64,000 nucleotides of DNA, taken from assembly GCF_019966595.1 (NCBI RefSeq), contig NZ_JAINFJ010000001.1, positions 248,001 through 312,000 on the forward strand, given 5' to 3'. The DNA is from Oricola indica. Lineage in GTDB: Bacteria > Pseudomonadota > Alphaproteobacteria > Rhizobiales > Rhizobiaceae. The notes below the pieces were generated by a model. It saw nothing but the letters and a program-made list of their open reading frames with translations. It ran no database searches and was not told the DNA's origin. The translations under genes and the position numbers were made by a program. Shown here in pieces: positions 1-8,979 of this stretch (position 1 is the stretch's first letter; each line of letters opens with the position of its first letter).

Positions 1-1305
1 GAGTTTCTGGGTAACGCCGTAAACGCCGCCCTTCGCGCCGACATCCTCTCCTGCCAGGACGATCTCGCCATGTTCGAGCATCAGGTCGGTCAACGCCCAG
101 TTGATCAACCGGGCCATGGGCTGCGGCTGTTCGAGAGCCCTGAGGTCGCCGCCAAAGGCCCGCTCGCGCGCCGCTTCCGATGGGCCGTTGGTCGGCTTGC
201 ATATTCGTTTCGGGGGAACGAGGCTCGCCATCACGTCGCCGGCCGCCTTCAGCCGTGGACGATCGACGGCGAATTCCATTTCCGCCTCGCAGGCCGTCTC
301 GATGCCCTTGTAGATGTCAACGGCATCATCGGGCGCGAGAAAGCCCGCTGCCGAAAGCAGACTCGCCGTGTGAACCAGAGGGTCGTTGTCTTCGGCTTGC
401 TCGATCTCCGATTTCGGCCTGTAGGCCGCCTCGACGTCGGAGCCCGCATGGCCGAACAGGCGTACGGTCTTCACGTGCAGGAACACCGGCTGACGTCTGG
501 TGCGTGCGAACTCCGCTGCCTCGAGCGCTGTGGCATAGGTATCGAAGATGTCGAGGCCGTTGCAGGCGAAATAGGCAAGCCCGGCGCGGTTGGAGAAATT
601 CGCGGTGATCCAGTCCGTCGGCGTACGCACGGAAATGCCGATACCGTTGTCCTCGCAGACGAACATGAGCGGCAGCGGCACCGACTGGTATGCCGTCCAG
701 GCTGCCGCGTTGAACGCGCCTTGCGCAGTCGAGTGATTGGCAGATGCGTCTCCGAAGGAGCACATGACCACCGAGTCCTGAGGCAAGGCCGCATGCTCCG
801 GCCGCAGGCGCTTCGCGAGGCCGACGGAATAGGCCGCGCCCACCGCTTTCGGCAGATGGCTGGCGATCGTCGATGTCTGCGGCGGAATGGAAAGCGCCTT
901 CGAACCCAGCACCTTGTGCCGCCCGCCCGAGATCGGATCCTCCACCGAACAGGCAAAGCTCAGCAGCATGTCACGGATCGGATTCTGCCCGTCGACCTGA
1001 CCGGCCCGCTCCACCTGAAACGCTCCGTCGCGGTAATGCAGAAAGGCCATGTCCGTCGGGCGCAAAGCGGCTGCGACCGCCGCCATTCCCTCATGGCCGG
1101 ACGAACCTATCGTGTAATAGCCCTGCCCCGCCTTCTGCATTCTGCGGCCCATCCGGTCGAGATGCCGTGACGTGCATTGCGAGCGGAAGATGCCGATGGC
1201 GCTTTCGCGATCCATCGGCAGTTCGTTCGGCAGGTCCGCGACGGGCAGGTCGCCAGCCGTCACGCGCTCAAGGAAGCGCTTGTGGACAAGTTCCGCGCGA
1301 TCCAT
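1..1305 (-). CDS. Single-chain (alpha+beta fused) thiamine-diphosphate 2-oxoacid dehydrogenase E1, C-terminus cut off by the window edge
   Basis: Translation from the ATG at 1305 stays open to base 1, giving 435 visible residues. The first ~390 residues resemble the alpha subunit of E1 enzymes: the thiamine-diphosphate site runs from GDA (residues 185-187) to EDN (218-220). After a linker, from about residue 397 (motif LINWALTDLM, then GEDVG), the beta-type subunit begins, so both halves sit on one chain. Such enzymes decarboxylate a branched-chain or related 2-oxoacid and pass the acyl group to a lipoyl E2. The gene starts 9 bases after glutaryl-CoA dehydrogenase, so the two are probably cotranscribed. 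This makes 2-oxoadipate, which yields glutaryl-CoA, a possible substrate; that is inference. The rest of the beta half lies outside the window. Confidence 0.85.
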   Translation of the reverse strand, partial: MDRAELVHKRFLERVTAGDLPVADLPNELPMDRESAIGIFRSQCTSRHLDRMGRRMQKAGQGYYTIGSSGHEGMAAVAAALRPTDMAFLHYRDGAFQVERAGQVDGQNPIRDMLLSFACSVEDPISGGRHKVLGSKALSIPPQTSTIASHLPKAVGAAYSVGLAKRLRPEHAALPQDSVVMCSFGDASANHSTAQGAFNAAAWTAYQSVPLPLMFVCEDNGIGISVRTPTDWITANFSNRAGLAYFACNGLDIFDTYATALEAAEFARTRRQPVFLHVKTVRLFGHAGSDVEAAYRPKSEIEQAEDNDPLVHTASLLSAAGFLAPDDAVDIYKGIETACEAEMEFAVDRPRLKAAGDVMASLVPPKRICKPTNGPSEAARERAFGGDLRALEQPQPMARLINWALTDLMLEHGEIVLAGEDVGAKGGVYGVTQKL

Positions 1306-1314
1306 GAAACGCCC

Positions 1315-2517
1315 CTAGAAAAAAGCCTGCAAACCCGTCTGGGCACGGCCGAGGATAAGGGCATGAACGTCATGCGCGCCCTCATAGGTGTTGACCGTCT
1401 CGAGGTTGGCCATGTGGCGAAACACCTGGAATTCCTCGGAAATGCCGTTGCCGCCATGCATGTCGCGGGCATGACGCGCGATATCCAGCGCCTTGCCGCA
1501 ATTGTTGCGCTTGATGAGCGAAATCATCTCTGGCGCGGCCCTCGCCTCCTCCATCAGGCGTCCGACGCGGAGCGCCGCCTGCAGGCCGAGTGAGATTTCC
1601 GTCTGCATGTCGGCGAGCTTCTTCTGGAACAATTGCGTCTGCGCCAGCGGCTTGCCGAACTGCTTGCGGTCGAGACCATATTGGCGCGCCGCATGCCAGC
1701 AGAACTCGGCAGCGCCCATCGCCCCCCAGGCGATGCCGTAACGCGCCCGGTTGAGACATCCGAACGGGCCTTTGAGCCCCTCGACATTCGGCAGGAGTGC
1801 ATCTTCGCCGACCTCGACCCCCTCCATCACGACCTCGCCGGTCACGGATGCCCGCAGGCTCAGCTTGCCCGCGATCTTAGGCGCAGAAAGCCCCTTCATG
1901 CCCTTCTCCAGCACGAAGCCGCGAATCTTGCCGCCATGTGCCTCCGACTTCGCCCAGACGACGAACACGTCGGCGATCGGGCTGTTCGAGATCCACATCT
2001 TCGAGCCGTTCAGCACATATCCGCCGTCGGTCTTCTTCGCGGTCGTCTTCATGCCGCCCGGATCGGACCCCGCATCTGGCTCGGTCAGCCCGAAGCAGCC
2101 GATCCATTCGCCGGAAGCCAGCTTCGGCAGGTACTTCTTGCGCTGTTCCTCGGTCCCGTAGGCCTGGATCGGATACATGACCAGCGAGGACTGCACGCTC
2201 ATCATCGAGCGGTAGCCGCTATCGACGCGCTCGATCTCGCGCGCGACCAACCCGTAGGCGACATAGCCAGCGCCCGCCCCGCCGTAGTCGTCGGGAACGG
2301 TGACGCCGAGCAGCCCGGTTTCCCCCATCTCGGCGAAGACTTCCGGTTCGACGCGCTCCTCGCGATATGCGGCGATAACGCGCGGCTGCAGCTTCTCCTG
2401 TGCATAGGCCGCCGCCGTGTCGCGGATCAGCCGTTCCTCGTCGTTCAACTGGTCATCCAGAAGGAACGGATCCTCCCAGGAAAACGAGCCGAGTTCCGGC
2501 GTTGTCGTATCGCCCAT
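1315..2517 (-). CDS. gcdH: Glutaryl-CoA dehydrogenase (acyl-CoA dehydrogenase family)
   Basis: 400 residues, the usual length for a flavin acyl-CoA dehydrogenase. The order is the N-terminal helical domain, the middle beta domain with [15 protein letters not shown], and the C-terminal helical domain with [11 protein letters not shown]. The catalytic glutamate lies in [10 protein letters not shown] near residue 379. The N-terminus ([13 protein letters not shown]) and the SLRAS motif are typical of glutaryl-CoA dehydrogenase, which oxidises and decarboxylates glutaryl-CoA to crotonyl-CoA in lysine and tryptophan breakdown and passes electrons to ETF. It lies immediately upstream of the fused E1 gene in the same direction. 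Other short-chain acyl-CoA dehydrogenases are possible but fit less well. Confidence 0.9.
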   Translation of the reverse strand: MGDTTTPELGSFSWEDPFLLDDQLNDEERLIRDTAAAYAQEKLQPRVIAAYREERVEPEVFAEMGETGLLGVTVPDDYGGAGAGYVAYGLVAREIERVDSGYRSMMSVQSSLVMYPIQAYGTEEQRKKYLPKLASGEWIGCFGLTEPDAGSDPGGMKTTAKKTDGGYVLNGSKMWISNSPIADVFVVWAKSEAHGGKIRGFVLEKGMKGLSAPKIAGKLSLRASVTGEVVMEGVEVGEDALLPNVEGLKGPFGCLNRARYGIAWGAMGAAEFCWHAARQYGLDRKQFGKPLAQTQLFQKKLADMQTEISLGLQAALRVGRLMEEARAAPEMISLIKRNNCGKALDIARHARDMHGGNGISEEFQVFRHMANLETVNTYEGAHDVHALILGRAQTGLQAFF

Positions 2518-2601
2518 GACATCCCTTTCTTATTCGTTCTTGTCGGCAGATGCGGCGCACAAAAGCAATGCCAGTGCGGACTGTCAATCAGCGTTGCGCC
2601 G

Positions 2602-3828
2602 TTAGGCCGCGTCTCGGTTCGTCAGCTTCTGGTTGAGCAGGAAGCGTGCGAACAGCGGCAGGCTCGCCGCACCGAGAGCCCGCGCATCGGCGCCCACCAC
2701 ACCGCTGCGTATTTCGGGCTTTTCCAGGCCGGTCATATCCAGCTTCTCAAGCTCGTCGCTGATTGCATCGACAAGCCTCAGGCGAACGTCGACGGGGAGC
2801 CAGCCATCGACGACAATCGCCGAAAAATCGATCAATGAACATGCCGAGGCGATCGCATGCGCCAGCCCCGCCGCGGCGGACGCGATCCAGTCGTCGAGAA
2901 TGCCGGCGTTCACCTGCCAATTTTCCGTGCCCTCCCAGAGCGAACTCGTTTCGAGCCCCTGTACGGCAAGCTGTTTTTCGAGTTCCGACAGGCTTGCGAC
3001 CTCGATCAGCTGGCAAACCTTGCCGTCCCGGCCGACGACGGGCATCGGGCCAAGCGCGCCCGAGTTCCCGCCGGGGCCCGTATAGAGCGCACGGTTGAGA
3101 ACGACGCCACCGCCAATGAAATAGCCGACATAGAAATAAAGGTAGTCGTCCGGCGTGTTCGCCACGCCGAATGCGATCTCTGCCGCGCAAGCGGATGACG
3201 CGTCGTTTTCGAGATAAACGGGAAACGCATACATGGAAGCGATTTCGCTGCGGATATCGGCATCCCGCCAATCGGCCATTGCTTCGTCGGGCACGCCCAG
3301 CGCCCGGGTCCAATTCCAAAGATAAAAGGGCATCGCGATACCGAGCCCGGCGATCCGCGACAACGCGTCCGAATCGAGCCGGCTGATCAGAGCCCCAATC
3401 GCGTCGTGTGCAAACTGAATGGCCTGATCGGGTTTCGGATAGCGGTGCGTCCTGGCCGAGCGGTGAATGACCTCGCCCAGAAAATTCATCAACACCAGTT
3501 CCATGCTTCGCCGGCCGATCTTCAGCCCCAACGAATAGGCCCCTTCGGGATTGAGAGACAGGGGGATCGATGGCTGGCCGATACGCCCGCGTTGCGGTTC
3601 CCCGCGTATCACCAGCCCGTCGGCTTCGAGACGGCGCATGATCACCGAAATGGTCTGAGCGGAAAGACCGGTCAGACGCGTCAGATCGGATTTCGCCAAG
3701 GCACCGCTCCGCCGAATAAGCGTGAGGATCAGCTTTTCGTTATAGGCGCGCATGCCGCTCTGATTCGTGCCGCGCATCTGTACGGCACCGCCGCCAGGCG
3801 GATCGTCGCGCTCCTCAGTCTGGACCAT
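2602..3828 (-). CDS. ROK-family transcriptional regulator, probable local regulator of the fructose-type importer
   Basis: 408 residues. Residues ~30-80 form a winged helix-turn-helix (LIRRSGALAKSDLTRLTGLS, then TISVIMRRLEADGLV). The rest is a ROK sugar-kinase-like domain with GLGIAMPF, the ENDASSACAAEIAFG segment and GGGVVLNRALYTG. ROK repressors of this layout (Mlc, NagC, XylR) respond to sugars. The gene is transcribed divergently from frcB across a 250-base gap that holds a 37-base palindrome, so it very likely controls frcBCA and itself. A later start at 3777 (MRGTNQSG) is possible. The ATG at 3828 is preceded by GGCAGGGG. Confidence 0.88.
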   Translation of the reverse strand: MVQTEERDDPPGGGAVQMRGTNQSGMRAYNEKLILTLIRRSGALAKSDLTRLTGLSAQTISVIMRRLEADGLVIRGEPQRGRIGQPSIPLSLNPEGAYSLGLKIGRRSMELVLMNFLGEVIHRSARTHRYPKPDQAIQFAHDAIGALISRLDSDALSRIAGLGIAMPFYLWNWTRALGVPDEAMADWRDADIRSEIASMYAFPVYLENDASSACAAEIAFGVANTPDDYLYFYVGYFIGGGVVLNRALYTGPGGNSGALGPMPVVGRDGKVCQLIEVASLSELEKQLAVQGLETSSLWEGTENWQVNAGILDDWIASAAAGLAHAIASACSLIDFSAIVVDGWLPVDVRLRLVDAISDELEKLDMTGLEKPEIRSGVVGADARALGAASLPLFARFLLNQKLTNRDAA

Positions 3829-3928
3829 GCCCCTGCCCCGGATTCCGAATCGGACGGCATGACATACACGGATTCAACGTCAAAAGCTTACTCCTCCCCC
3901 GTCCAGAATGGCCGCGACCGCTCGCATC

Positions 3929-3965
3929 TGTCAATAATTAAATCACAGTGAATTAGTTATTGACA
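3929..3965. promoter_or_regulatory. 37-base near-perfect palindrome, probable ROK-regulator operator overlapping divergent -35 elements
   Basis: The arms TGTCAATAATTAA (3929-3941) and TTAGTTATTGACA (3953-3965) differ at one pair, and the 11-base centre is itself nearly symmetrical (TCAC-A-GTGA). In total 16 of 18 pairs match. The right arm ends in TTGACA (3960-3965), a consensus -35 box reading toward frcB. The left arm gives TTGACA on the minus strand reading toward the ROK gene. Bound repressor would cover both promoters. No experimental motif is being quoted; the assignment rests on symmetry and position. Confidence 0.7.
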
Positions 3966-4078
3966 CGCGAAATCGCCTGTAGTTCCCTATGGAACGTCCG
4001 GGAGGAGAGACCGCATTGGATCTCACCGGAGCCGACTCCGCCATGCGCGGCGGAGACATCAAACTGGGAGGATTACAC

Positions 4079-5107
4079 GTGAAGAAGACCCTTATTACGA
4101 CTGCGATCGCGACCCTCGCACTCGGCGCGGCTTTCGCCTCGCCGGCAAGTGCGCAGGACAAGATCGGCGCATGCCTGATCACCAAGACCGACACCAACCC
4201 GTTCTTCGTGAAGATGAAGGAAGGCGCTACCGCCAAGGCCGAGGAACTCGGCATCGACCTGAAGAGCTTCGCCGGCAAGATCGACGGCGACCATGAAACC
4301 CAGGTCGCAGCCATCGAGACCTGCATCGCCGACGGCGCCAAGGGCATCCTGCTGACTGCGTCCGACACTTCGTCGATCGTCTCGTCCGTGCAACAGGCCC
4401 GAGACGCCGGTCTCCTCGTGATCGCGCTCGACACCCCGCTCGACCCGATCGACGCGGCCGACATGACCTTCGCCACGGACAACTTCAAGGCGGGCGAACT
4501 GATCGGTCAATGGGCCGCCGCCAAGCTCGGCGACGACGCGGCCAACGCCAAGATCGGCATGCTCGATCTCGCCGTCAGCCAGCCGACCGTTGGCGTGCTG
4601 CGCGACCAGGGCTTCATGCAGGGCTTCGGCATCGATCTCGGCGACCCGAACAAGTGGGGCGACGAAACGGATGAGCGCATCGTTGGCCATGACGTGACCC
4701 AGGGCAACGAGGAAGGCGGCCGCACGGCGATGGAAAACCTGCTGGCGACCGACCCGATGATCAACGTCGTCTACACGATCAACGAGCCGGCGGCGGCCGG
4801 TGCCTATGAGGCGCTGAAGTCGATCGGTCGCGAGAACGACGTTCTGATCGTTTCCGTGGACGGCGGTTGCCCCGGTGTCCAGAACGTCGCCGATGGCGTC
4901 ATCGGCGCGACTTCGCAGCAATACCCGCTGCTGATGGCCTCCAAGGGCATCGAGGCGATTGCCGCCTGGGCGAAGGACGGCTCCAAGCCGGAGCCGACAG
5001 AGGGCAAGGACTTCTTCGACACCGGCGTATCGCTGGTCACCGACCAGCCGGTGGACGGCGTGCCCTCCATCTCGGTCAAGGAAGGCATGGACCTTTGCTG
5101 GGGCTGA
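4079..5107 (+). CDS. frcB: Sugar (fructose-type) ABC transporter periplasmic substrate-binding protein
   Basis: 342 residues from a GTG start at 4079, preceded by CTGGGAGG at a good distance; the frame is open further upstream but without a start that fits a signal peptide. Residues 1-25 are a Sec signal ending ASPASA, cut before QDK. The mature protein is a type I periplasmic binding fold: [42 protein letters not shown], then [17 protein letters not shown] and [16 protein letters not shown]. This closely resembles FrcB of Sinorhizobium, the high-affinity fructose/mannose/ribose binder. It is the first gene of frcBCA and faces the ROK regulator. The exact sugar is inferred from family likeness. 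Confidence 0.9.
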   Translation: MKKTLITTAIATLALGAAFASPASAQDKIGACLITKTDTNPFFVKMKEGATAKAEELGIDLKSFAGKIDGDHETQVAAIETCIADGAKGILLTASDTSSIVSSVQQARDAGLLVIALDTPLDPIDAADMTFATDNFKAGELIGQWAAAKLGDDAANAKIGMLDLAVSQPTVGVLRDQGFMQGFGIDLGDPNKWGDETDERIVGHDVTQGNEEGGRTAMENLLATDPMINVVYTINEPAAAGAYEALKSIGRENDVLIVSVDGGCPGVQNVADGVIGATSQQYPLLMASKGIEAIAAWAKDGSKPEPTEGKDFFDTGVSLVTDQPVDGVPSISVKEGMDLCWG

Positions 5108-5154
5108 TCGCCCGCACTTGATCCCGTCCCGCCATTGGCGGCACAATGCAACAC

Positions 5155-5217
5155 TGGAAGCGCGGGCTCCGGCCCGCCTTCCATCAGGCGCATGTCCGGC
5201 CTGAATGGGCCGGCATA
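5155..5217 (+). repeat. Two hairpins between frcB and frcC
   Basis: The 128-base gap holds GCGGGC-TCCG-GCCCGC (about 5161-5176) followed by a second dyad CCGGCC-TGAAT-GGGCCGG (about 5197-5214). There is no T-tract, so these are more likely mRNA-stabilising or partial-attenuation structures that keep binding-protein transcript above permease transcript, as is common between binding-protein and permease genes. Confidence 0.5.
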
Positions 5218-5235
5218 ATGGAGGAGATTGCGCCC

Positions 5236-6306
5236 ATGTCGGACAATGTCACGACGAAGGACAATTACGAGTCCGCCAGCAACCGCGAGGAAAAACTTGC
5301 CGAATTCGAGGGCAGCAAACGCGGCCTGATCGGCAACCTGCAACACTGGTTGCACCAGACGCCGGCGGCAGTGCCGCTGATCGTGCTGATCGCTTCGATC
5401 CTGATCTTCGGCGTATTGATCGGCGACCGCTTCTTTTCGCCGTTTGCGCTGACCCTCGTCCTGCAGCAAGTGCAGATTGTCGGCATCGTCGCCGCCGCGC
5501 AGAGCCTCGTCATTCTGACGGCCGGCATCGACCTGTCAGTCGGCGCTATCACGGTGTTCTCCTCGGTCATCATGGGCCAGTTCGCCTTCCGCTACGGGCT
5601 TCCGCCATCTGTCGCGGTGGTCTGCGGCCTGATTTTCGGCACACTCTGCGGCGCGCTCAACGGCTTTCTGGTCGCGCGCGTCAAGCTGCCGCCCTTCATC
5701 GTCACGCTCGGCACCTGGCAGATCATCCTCGCCTCCAACTATCTCTATTCCGCCAACGAGACGATCCGCGCCCAGGAGATCGAGGCCGAGGCCCCTCTCC
5801 TGCAATTGATGGGCACGAAGTTCCAGATCGGCGGCGCAGTCCTGACCCTCGGCGTCATCTTCATGATCGTGCTGATGCTCGTCCTCGCCTGGGTCCTGCG
5901 CCACACCGCATGGGGCCGGCATGTCTACGCCGTCGGCGACGACCCGGAAGCAGCACAGCTCTCCGGCGTCAACGTCAAGGCAACGCTTATGTCGGTCTAT
6001 GCGCTGGCCGGACTGATCTGCGCCTTTGCGGGCTGGGCCCTGATCGGCCGCATCGGCTCGGTGTCTCCAACCTCGGCCTATGAGGCCAACATCGAATCCA
6101 TCACCGCCGTGGTGATCGGCGGCATATCGCTCTTCGGCGGGCGCGGCTCGATCCTCGGCGCATTGTTCGGCGCGCTGATCGTCGGCGTCTTCTCGCTCGG
6201 CTTGCGCCTGCTCGGCGCGGATGCGCAATGGACCTATTTCTTCATCGGCGTGCTGATCATCGCCGCCGTCGCCGTCGACCAGTGGATCAGAAAGGTATCG
6301 GCATGA
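5236..6306 (+). CDS. frcC: Sugar (fructose-type) ABC transporter permease
   Basis: 356 residues from ATG 5236 (MSDNVTTKD), preceded by GGAGGAGATTG. A hydrophilic N-terminus of ~45 residues leads into about 8-10 membrane segments of the ribose/BPD_transp_2 permease family. Visible marks are SLVILTAGIDLSVGA near residue 95, GTLCGALNGFLVARVKLPPFIVTLGT, and the cytoplasmic EAA-like loop GDDPEAAQLSGVNV. It pairs with FrcB and FrcA to import sugar across the inner membrane. Its stop codon overlaps the frcA start (ATGA), so translation of the two is probably coupled. Confidence 0.9.
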   Translation: MSDNVTTKDNYESASNREEKLAEFEGSKRGLIGNLQHWLHQTPAAVPLIVLIASILIFGVLIGDRFFSPFALTLVLQQVQIVGIVAAAQSLVILTAGIDLSVGAITVFSSVIMGQFAFRYGLPPSVAVVCGLIFGTLCGALNGFLVARVKLPPFIVTLGTWQIILASNYLYSANETIRAQEIEAEAPLLQLMGTKFQIGGAVLTLGVIFMIVLMLVLAWVLRHTAWGRHVYAVGDDPEAAQLSGVNVKATLMSVYALAGLICAFAGWALIGRIGSVSPTSAYEANIESITAVVIGGISLFGGRGSILGALFGALIVGVFSLGLRLLGADAQWTYFFIGVLIIAAVAVDQWIRKVSA

Positions 6307-7082
6307 GCGAACCCATCCTCAAGGGCCGCGGCCTGACCAAGCGCTACGGCCGCGTCACCGCCCTCGACCGTTGCGACTTCGATCTGATGCCGGGCGAGAT
6401 CCTGGCAGTGATCGGCGACAACGGCGCCGGCAAGTCGACATTGATCAAGGCCATTTCCGGCGCCGTGACGCCGGAAGAAGGCGACATCTGGATGAATGGC
6501 GAAAAACTGCGCTTCACCTCGCCGAGCGAGGCGCGCGAGGCGGGCATAGAAACCGTCTACCAGACGCTCGCCATGTCCCCGGCCCTGTCGATCACCGACA
6601 ACATGTTCATGGGCCGCGAATTGCGTAAACCGGGTGTCATGGGCAAATGGTTCCGCCAGCTGGACCGGCCCGCCATGGAGAAATTCGCCCGCGACAAGCT
6701 GACCGAGCTGGGCTTGATGACGATCCAGAACATCAACCAGGCCGTCGAGACGCTCTCCGGCGGCCAGCGCCAGGGCGTGGCAGTCGCGCGCGCGGCGGCC
6801 TTCGGCTCCAAGGTCATCATTCTCGACGAGCCGACCGCCGCCCTTGGCGTGAAGGAATCGCGCCGCGTGCTCGAACTGATCCAGGACGTGAAGTCGCGCG
6901 GCATTCCGATCATCCTGATCTCGCACAACATGCCGCACGTCTTCGAGGTCGCCGACCGCATCCATGTCCACCGGCTCGGCAAACGGCTCTGCGTGATCAA
7001 TCCGAAGGACTACACCATGTCCGACGCGGTCGCCTTCATGACGGGCGCGAAGGAGCCGCCGGAGGAACTGGCGGCAGCCTGA
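6303..7082 (+). CDS. frcA: Sugar (fructose-type) ABC transporter ATP-binding protein
   Basis: 259 residues, a single nucleotide-binding domain rather than the double-length RbsA/XylG type; this is a mark of FrcA systems. Walker A is GDNGAGKST, the signature is LSGGQRQGVAVARA, Walker B is VIILDEPTAAL, and the switch histidine is in LISHNM. The start overlaps the frcC stop by four bases. The Sinorhizobium frc locus also carries a kinase gene frcK; none follows here, because a hairpin and a convergent gene come next. Confidence 0.9.
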   Translation: MSEPILKGRGLTKRYGRVTALDRCDFDLMPGEILAVIGDNGAGKSTLIKAISGAVTPEEGDIWMNGEKLRFTSPSEAREAGIETVYQTLAMSPALSITDNMFMGRELRKPGVMGKWFRQLDRPAMEKFARDKLTELGLMTIQNINQAVETLSGGQRQGVAVARAAAFGSKVIILDEPTAALGVKESRRVLELIQDVKSRGIPIILISHNMPHVFEVADRIHVHRLGKRLCVINPKDYTMSDAVAFMTGAKEPPEELAAA

Positions 7083-7125
7083 ATCGATTTGCGGGGATAA
7101 GGCCGCAACACATTGCTATCCCACG

Positions 7126-7151
7126 AAAAAGGGCCGCGTGAGCGGCCCTTT
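7126..7151. terminator. Bidirectional intrinsic terminator between frcA and the convergent transporter operon
   Basis: A-run AAAAA (7126-7130), stem GGGCCGC (7131-7137), loop GTGA, stem GCGGCCC (7142-7148), then TTT. The stem lies between two convergent genes (stops at 7082 and 7178). The plus-direction T-tract is short. Confidence 0.75.
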
Positions 7152-7177
7152 CCTTGTCGGTTCCGTGTCGGCGCTTC

Positions 7178-8173
7178 TTACAGCGCTTCGTCTGTGATCG
7201 CGTGCGTCCAGGCGCCGTCGTCGGGCTCCTTGGTGATCGCCGGGTTGTCCGGCGAAACAGCCGACAACAGGGTATCCACCGTCTGCTGGTAATCCGCCGG
7301 ATCGAGCGCACCATCGGTGCCGGCCGTCAGCTTGGCGATTTCGCCCATCATGTAGACCTGATGCTCAAGGGTCTGCGCGCCGGTCTCGTCGTTTTCGACG
7401 ACGATTTCAGCGGCTTCTTCCGGGTTTTGCTCCGCGTATTTCCAGCCCTTCATCGAGGCCCGGACGAAACGGGTCATCTTGTCGACGAATTCCGGATCGT
7501 CGAGATTGTCCTCGAGCACGTAAAGACCGTCCTCGAGCATGCCGATGCCTTCATCGAGATAGTTGAAGGTGACAAGGTCATCCTCCGAAATGCCGGCATC
7601 GAGAACCTGGCCGTACTCGTTGTAGGTCATGACGCTGATGCAGTCAGCCTGCTTCTGCAGAAGCGGATCGACATTGAAGGCCTGCTTGAGCACTTCGACG
7701 CCGTCATCGCCGCCTTCGGTCGGAATGCCGAGCTTCGCCATCCAGGCGTAGAACGGATACTCGTTGCCGAAGAACCAGACACCGAGCGTATGGCCCGGAA
7801 AGTCCTCGGGGCTTTCGATGCCGGTTTCCTTGAGGCAGGTCAGCTGCAGGCCGCCCGACTTGAAGGGCTGGGCGATGTTCACCAGCGGAATACCGCGCTC
7901 GCGCGCAGCCAGCCCCGCCGCCATCCAGGTGGTGATCACATCCGCGCCACCGCCGGCGATCACCTGCTCGGGCGCGATGTCCGGACCGCCCGGCTTGATC
8001 GTCACGTCGAGGTCTTCCTCTTCGTAGAAACCCTTGTCCTTGGCGACATAGTAGCCTGCGAACTGGGCCTGGGTGACCCATTTGAGCTGCAGCGTCACCT
8101 CGTCCGCCGCCTGCGCCGCCGTAACCAGCGCCAGCGACGCCGCGGTTGCGGCAATTGTCTTCATGAATCTCAT
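7178..8173 (-). CDS. NMT1/THI5-like ABC transporter substrate-binding protein, probably for pyrimidines
   Basis: 331 residues; the ATG at 8173 follows AGGAGAG seven bases upstream. Residues 1-22 are a signal peptide (ending TAAQA). The mature part is a type II binding fold of the NMT1/THI5 class: VTLQLKWVTQAQFAGYYVAKDKGFY, then KPGGPDIAPEQVIAGGGADV. Members carry nitrogen heterocycles such as hydroxymethylpyrimidine or pyrimidines. It is the last gene of a long minus-strand run that encodes all downstream steps of reductive pyrimidine breakdown, so uracil, thymine or dihydropyrimidine is the likely cargo. The ligand is inferred from context. Confidence 0.82.
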   Translation of the reverse strand: MRFMKTIAATAASLALVTAAQAADEVTLQLKWVTQAQFAGYYVAKDKGFYEEEDLDVTIKPGGPDIAPEQVIAGGGADVITTWMAAGLAARERGIPLVNIAQPFKSGGLQLTCLKETGIESPEDFPGHTLGVWFFGNEYPFYAWMAKLGIPTEGGDDGVEVLKQAFNVDPLLQKQADCISVMTYNEYGQVLDAGISEDDLVTFNYLDEGIGMLEDGLYVLEDNLDDPEFVDKMTRFVRASMKGWKYAEQNPEEAAEIVVENDETGAQTLEHQVYMMGEIAKLTAGTDGALDPADYQQTVDTLLSAVSPDNPAITKEPDDGAWTHAITDEAL

Positions 8174-8202
8174 AACAACACTCTCCTTGTTTTCGCCTGA
8201 AG

Positions 8203-8979
8203 TTACCGACCCGTGCGCTGCGACGGATGCCAGAAGGTCATTCGCCGTTCGATCAGTGCCACGATGCCATAGAGCACCGTGCCGGACACAGCCGCCACGG
8301 CGATTTCAGCCCAGACCATATCGATCCCGAGCCGCCCCACCTCGGTGGAGATTCGAAAACCCATGCCCTGTGTCGGCGAACCGAAATATTCGGCAACGAT
8401 CGCGCCGATCAGGGCAAGAGTGGAACAGATCTTCAGTCCGTTGAAGATGAACGGCAGTGCGGCGGGAAGCCTCAGCTTCGCCAGCGTCTGCCCGTGACTG
8501 GCGCTGTAGGTGCGCATCAGGTCCCGCTGCATCCGGTCGGTCGCCTGCAATCCGGCCAGCGTGTTGACCAGCATCGGGAAGAACACCATCACCACGACCA
8601 CCGCCGCCTTCGAATGCCAGTCGAAACCGAACCACATGACCATGATCGGCGCGACACCGACGATCGGCAGCGCGGCGACGAAATTGGCGACCGGAAGCAA
8701 TCCCTTTTTGAGAAAGTCGGACCGGTCGATGGCGATCGCCGCGGCAACGCCGGCGAGCGCGCCCATGATCATTCCGGTCAATGCGCCCTTCACGACGGTC
8801 TGCAGCCAGTCCGCGAAAAGCGTGCCGGTCGAGTTGGCCATCGCCTCGCCGATATCGGTCGGCGCCGGCAGGATGGCCGGCGGAATGTTAAAGGCGTGGA
8901 CCGAGATCTCCCAGAGAATGAGAACGAGGATGCCAAAGCCGAGCGGATAGAAGACGCGAAGCGCGCGGTCGATGATCAT
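8203..8979 (-). CDS. ABC transporter permease (SsuC/TauC type), pyrimidine importer subunit 1
   Basis: 258 residues from MIIDRALRV at 8979, chosen because that ATG overlaps the stop of the preceding permease (ATGA). About six membrane segments of the BPD_transp_1 fold. The family loop is seen at ATDRMQRDLMRTYSASHGQTLAKLRLPAALP, in which the EAA motif contacts the ATPase. The frame runs open upstream for another 490 bases, but that stretch overlaps the neighbouring permease and has no family likeness. Confidence 0.88.
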   Translation of the reverse strand: MIIDRALRVFYPLGFGILVLILWEISVHAFNIPPAILPAPTDIGEAMANSTGTLFADWLQTVVKGALTGMIMGALAGVAAAIAIDRSDFLKKGLLPVANFVAALPIVGVAPIMVMWFGFDWHSKAAVVVVMVFFPMLVNTLAGLQATDRMQRDLMRTYSASHGQTLAKLRLPAALPFIFNGLKICSTLALIGAIVAEYFGSPTQGMGFRISTEVGRLGIDMVWAEIAVAAVSGTVLYGIVALIERRMTFWHPSQRTGR

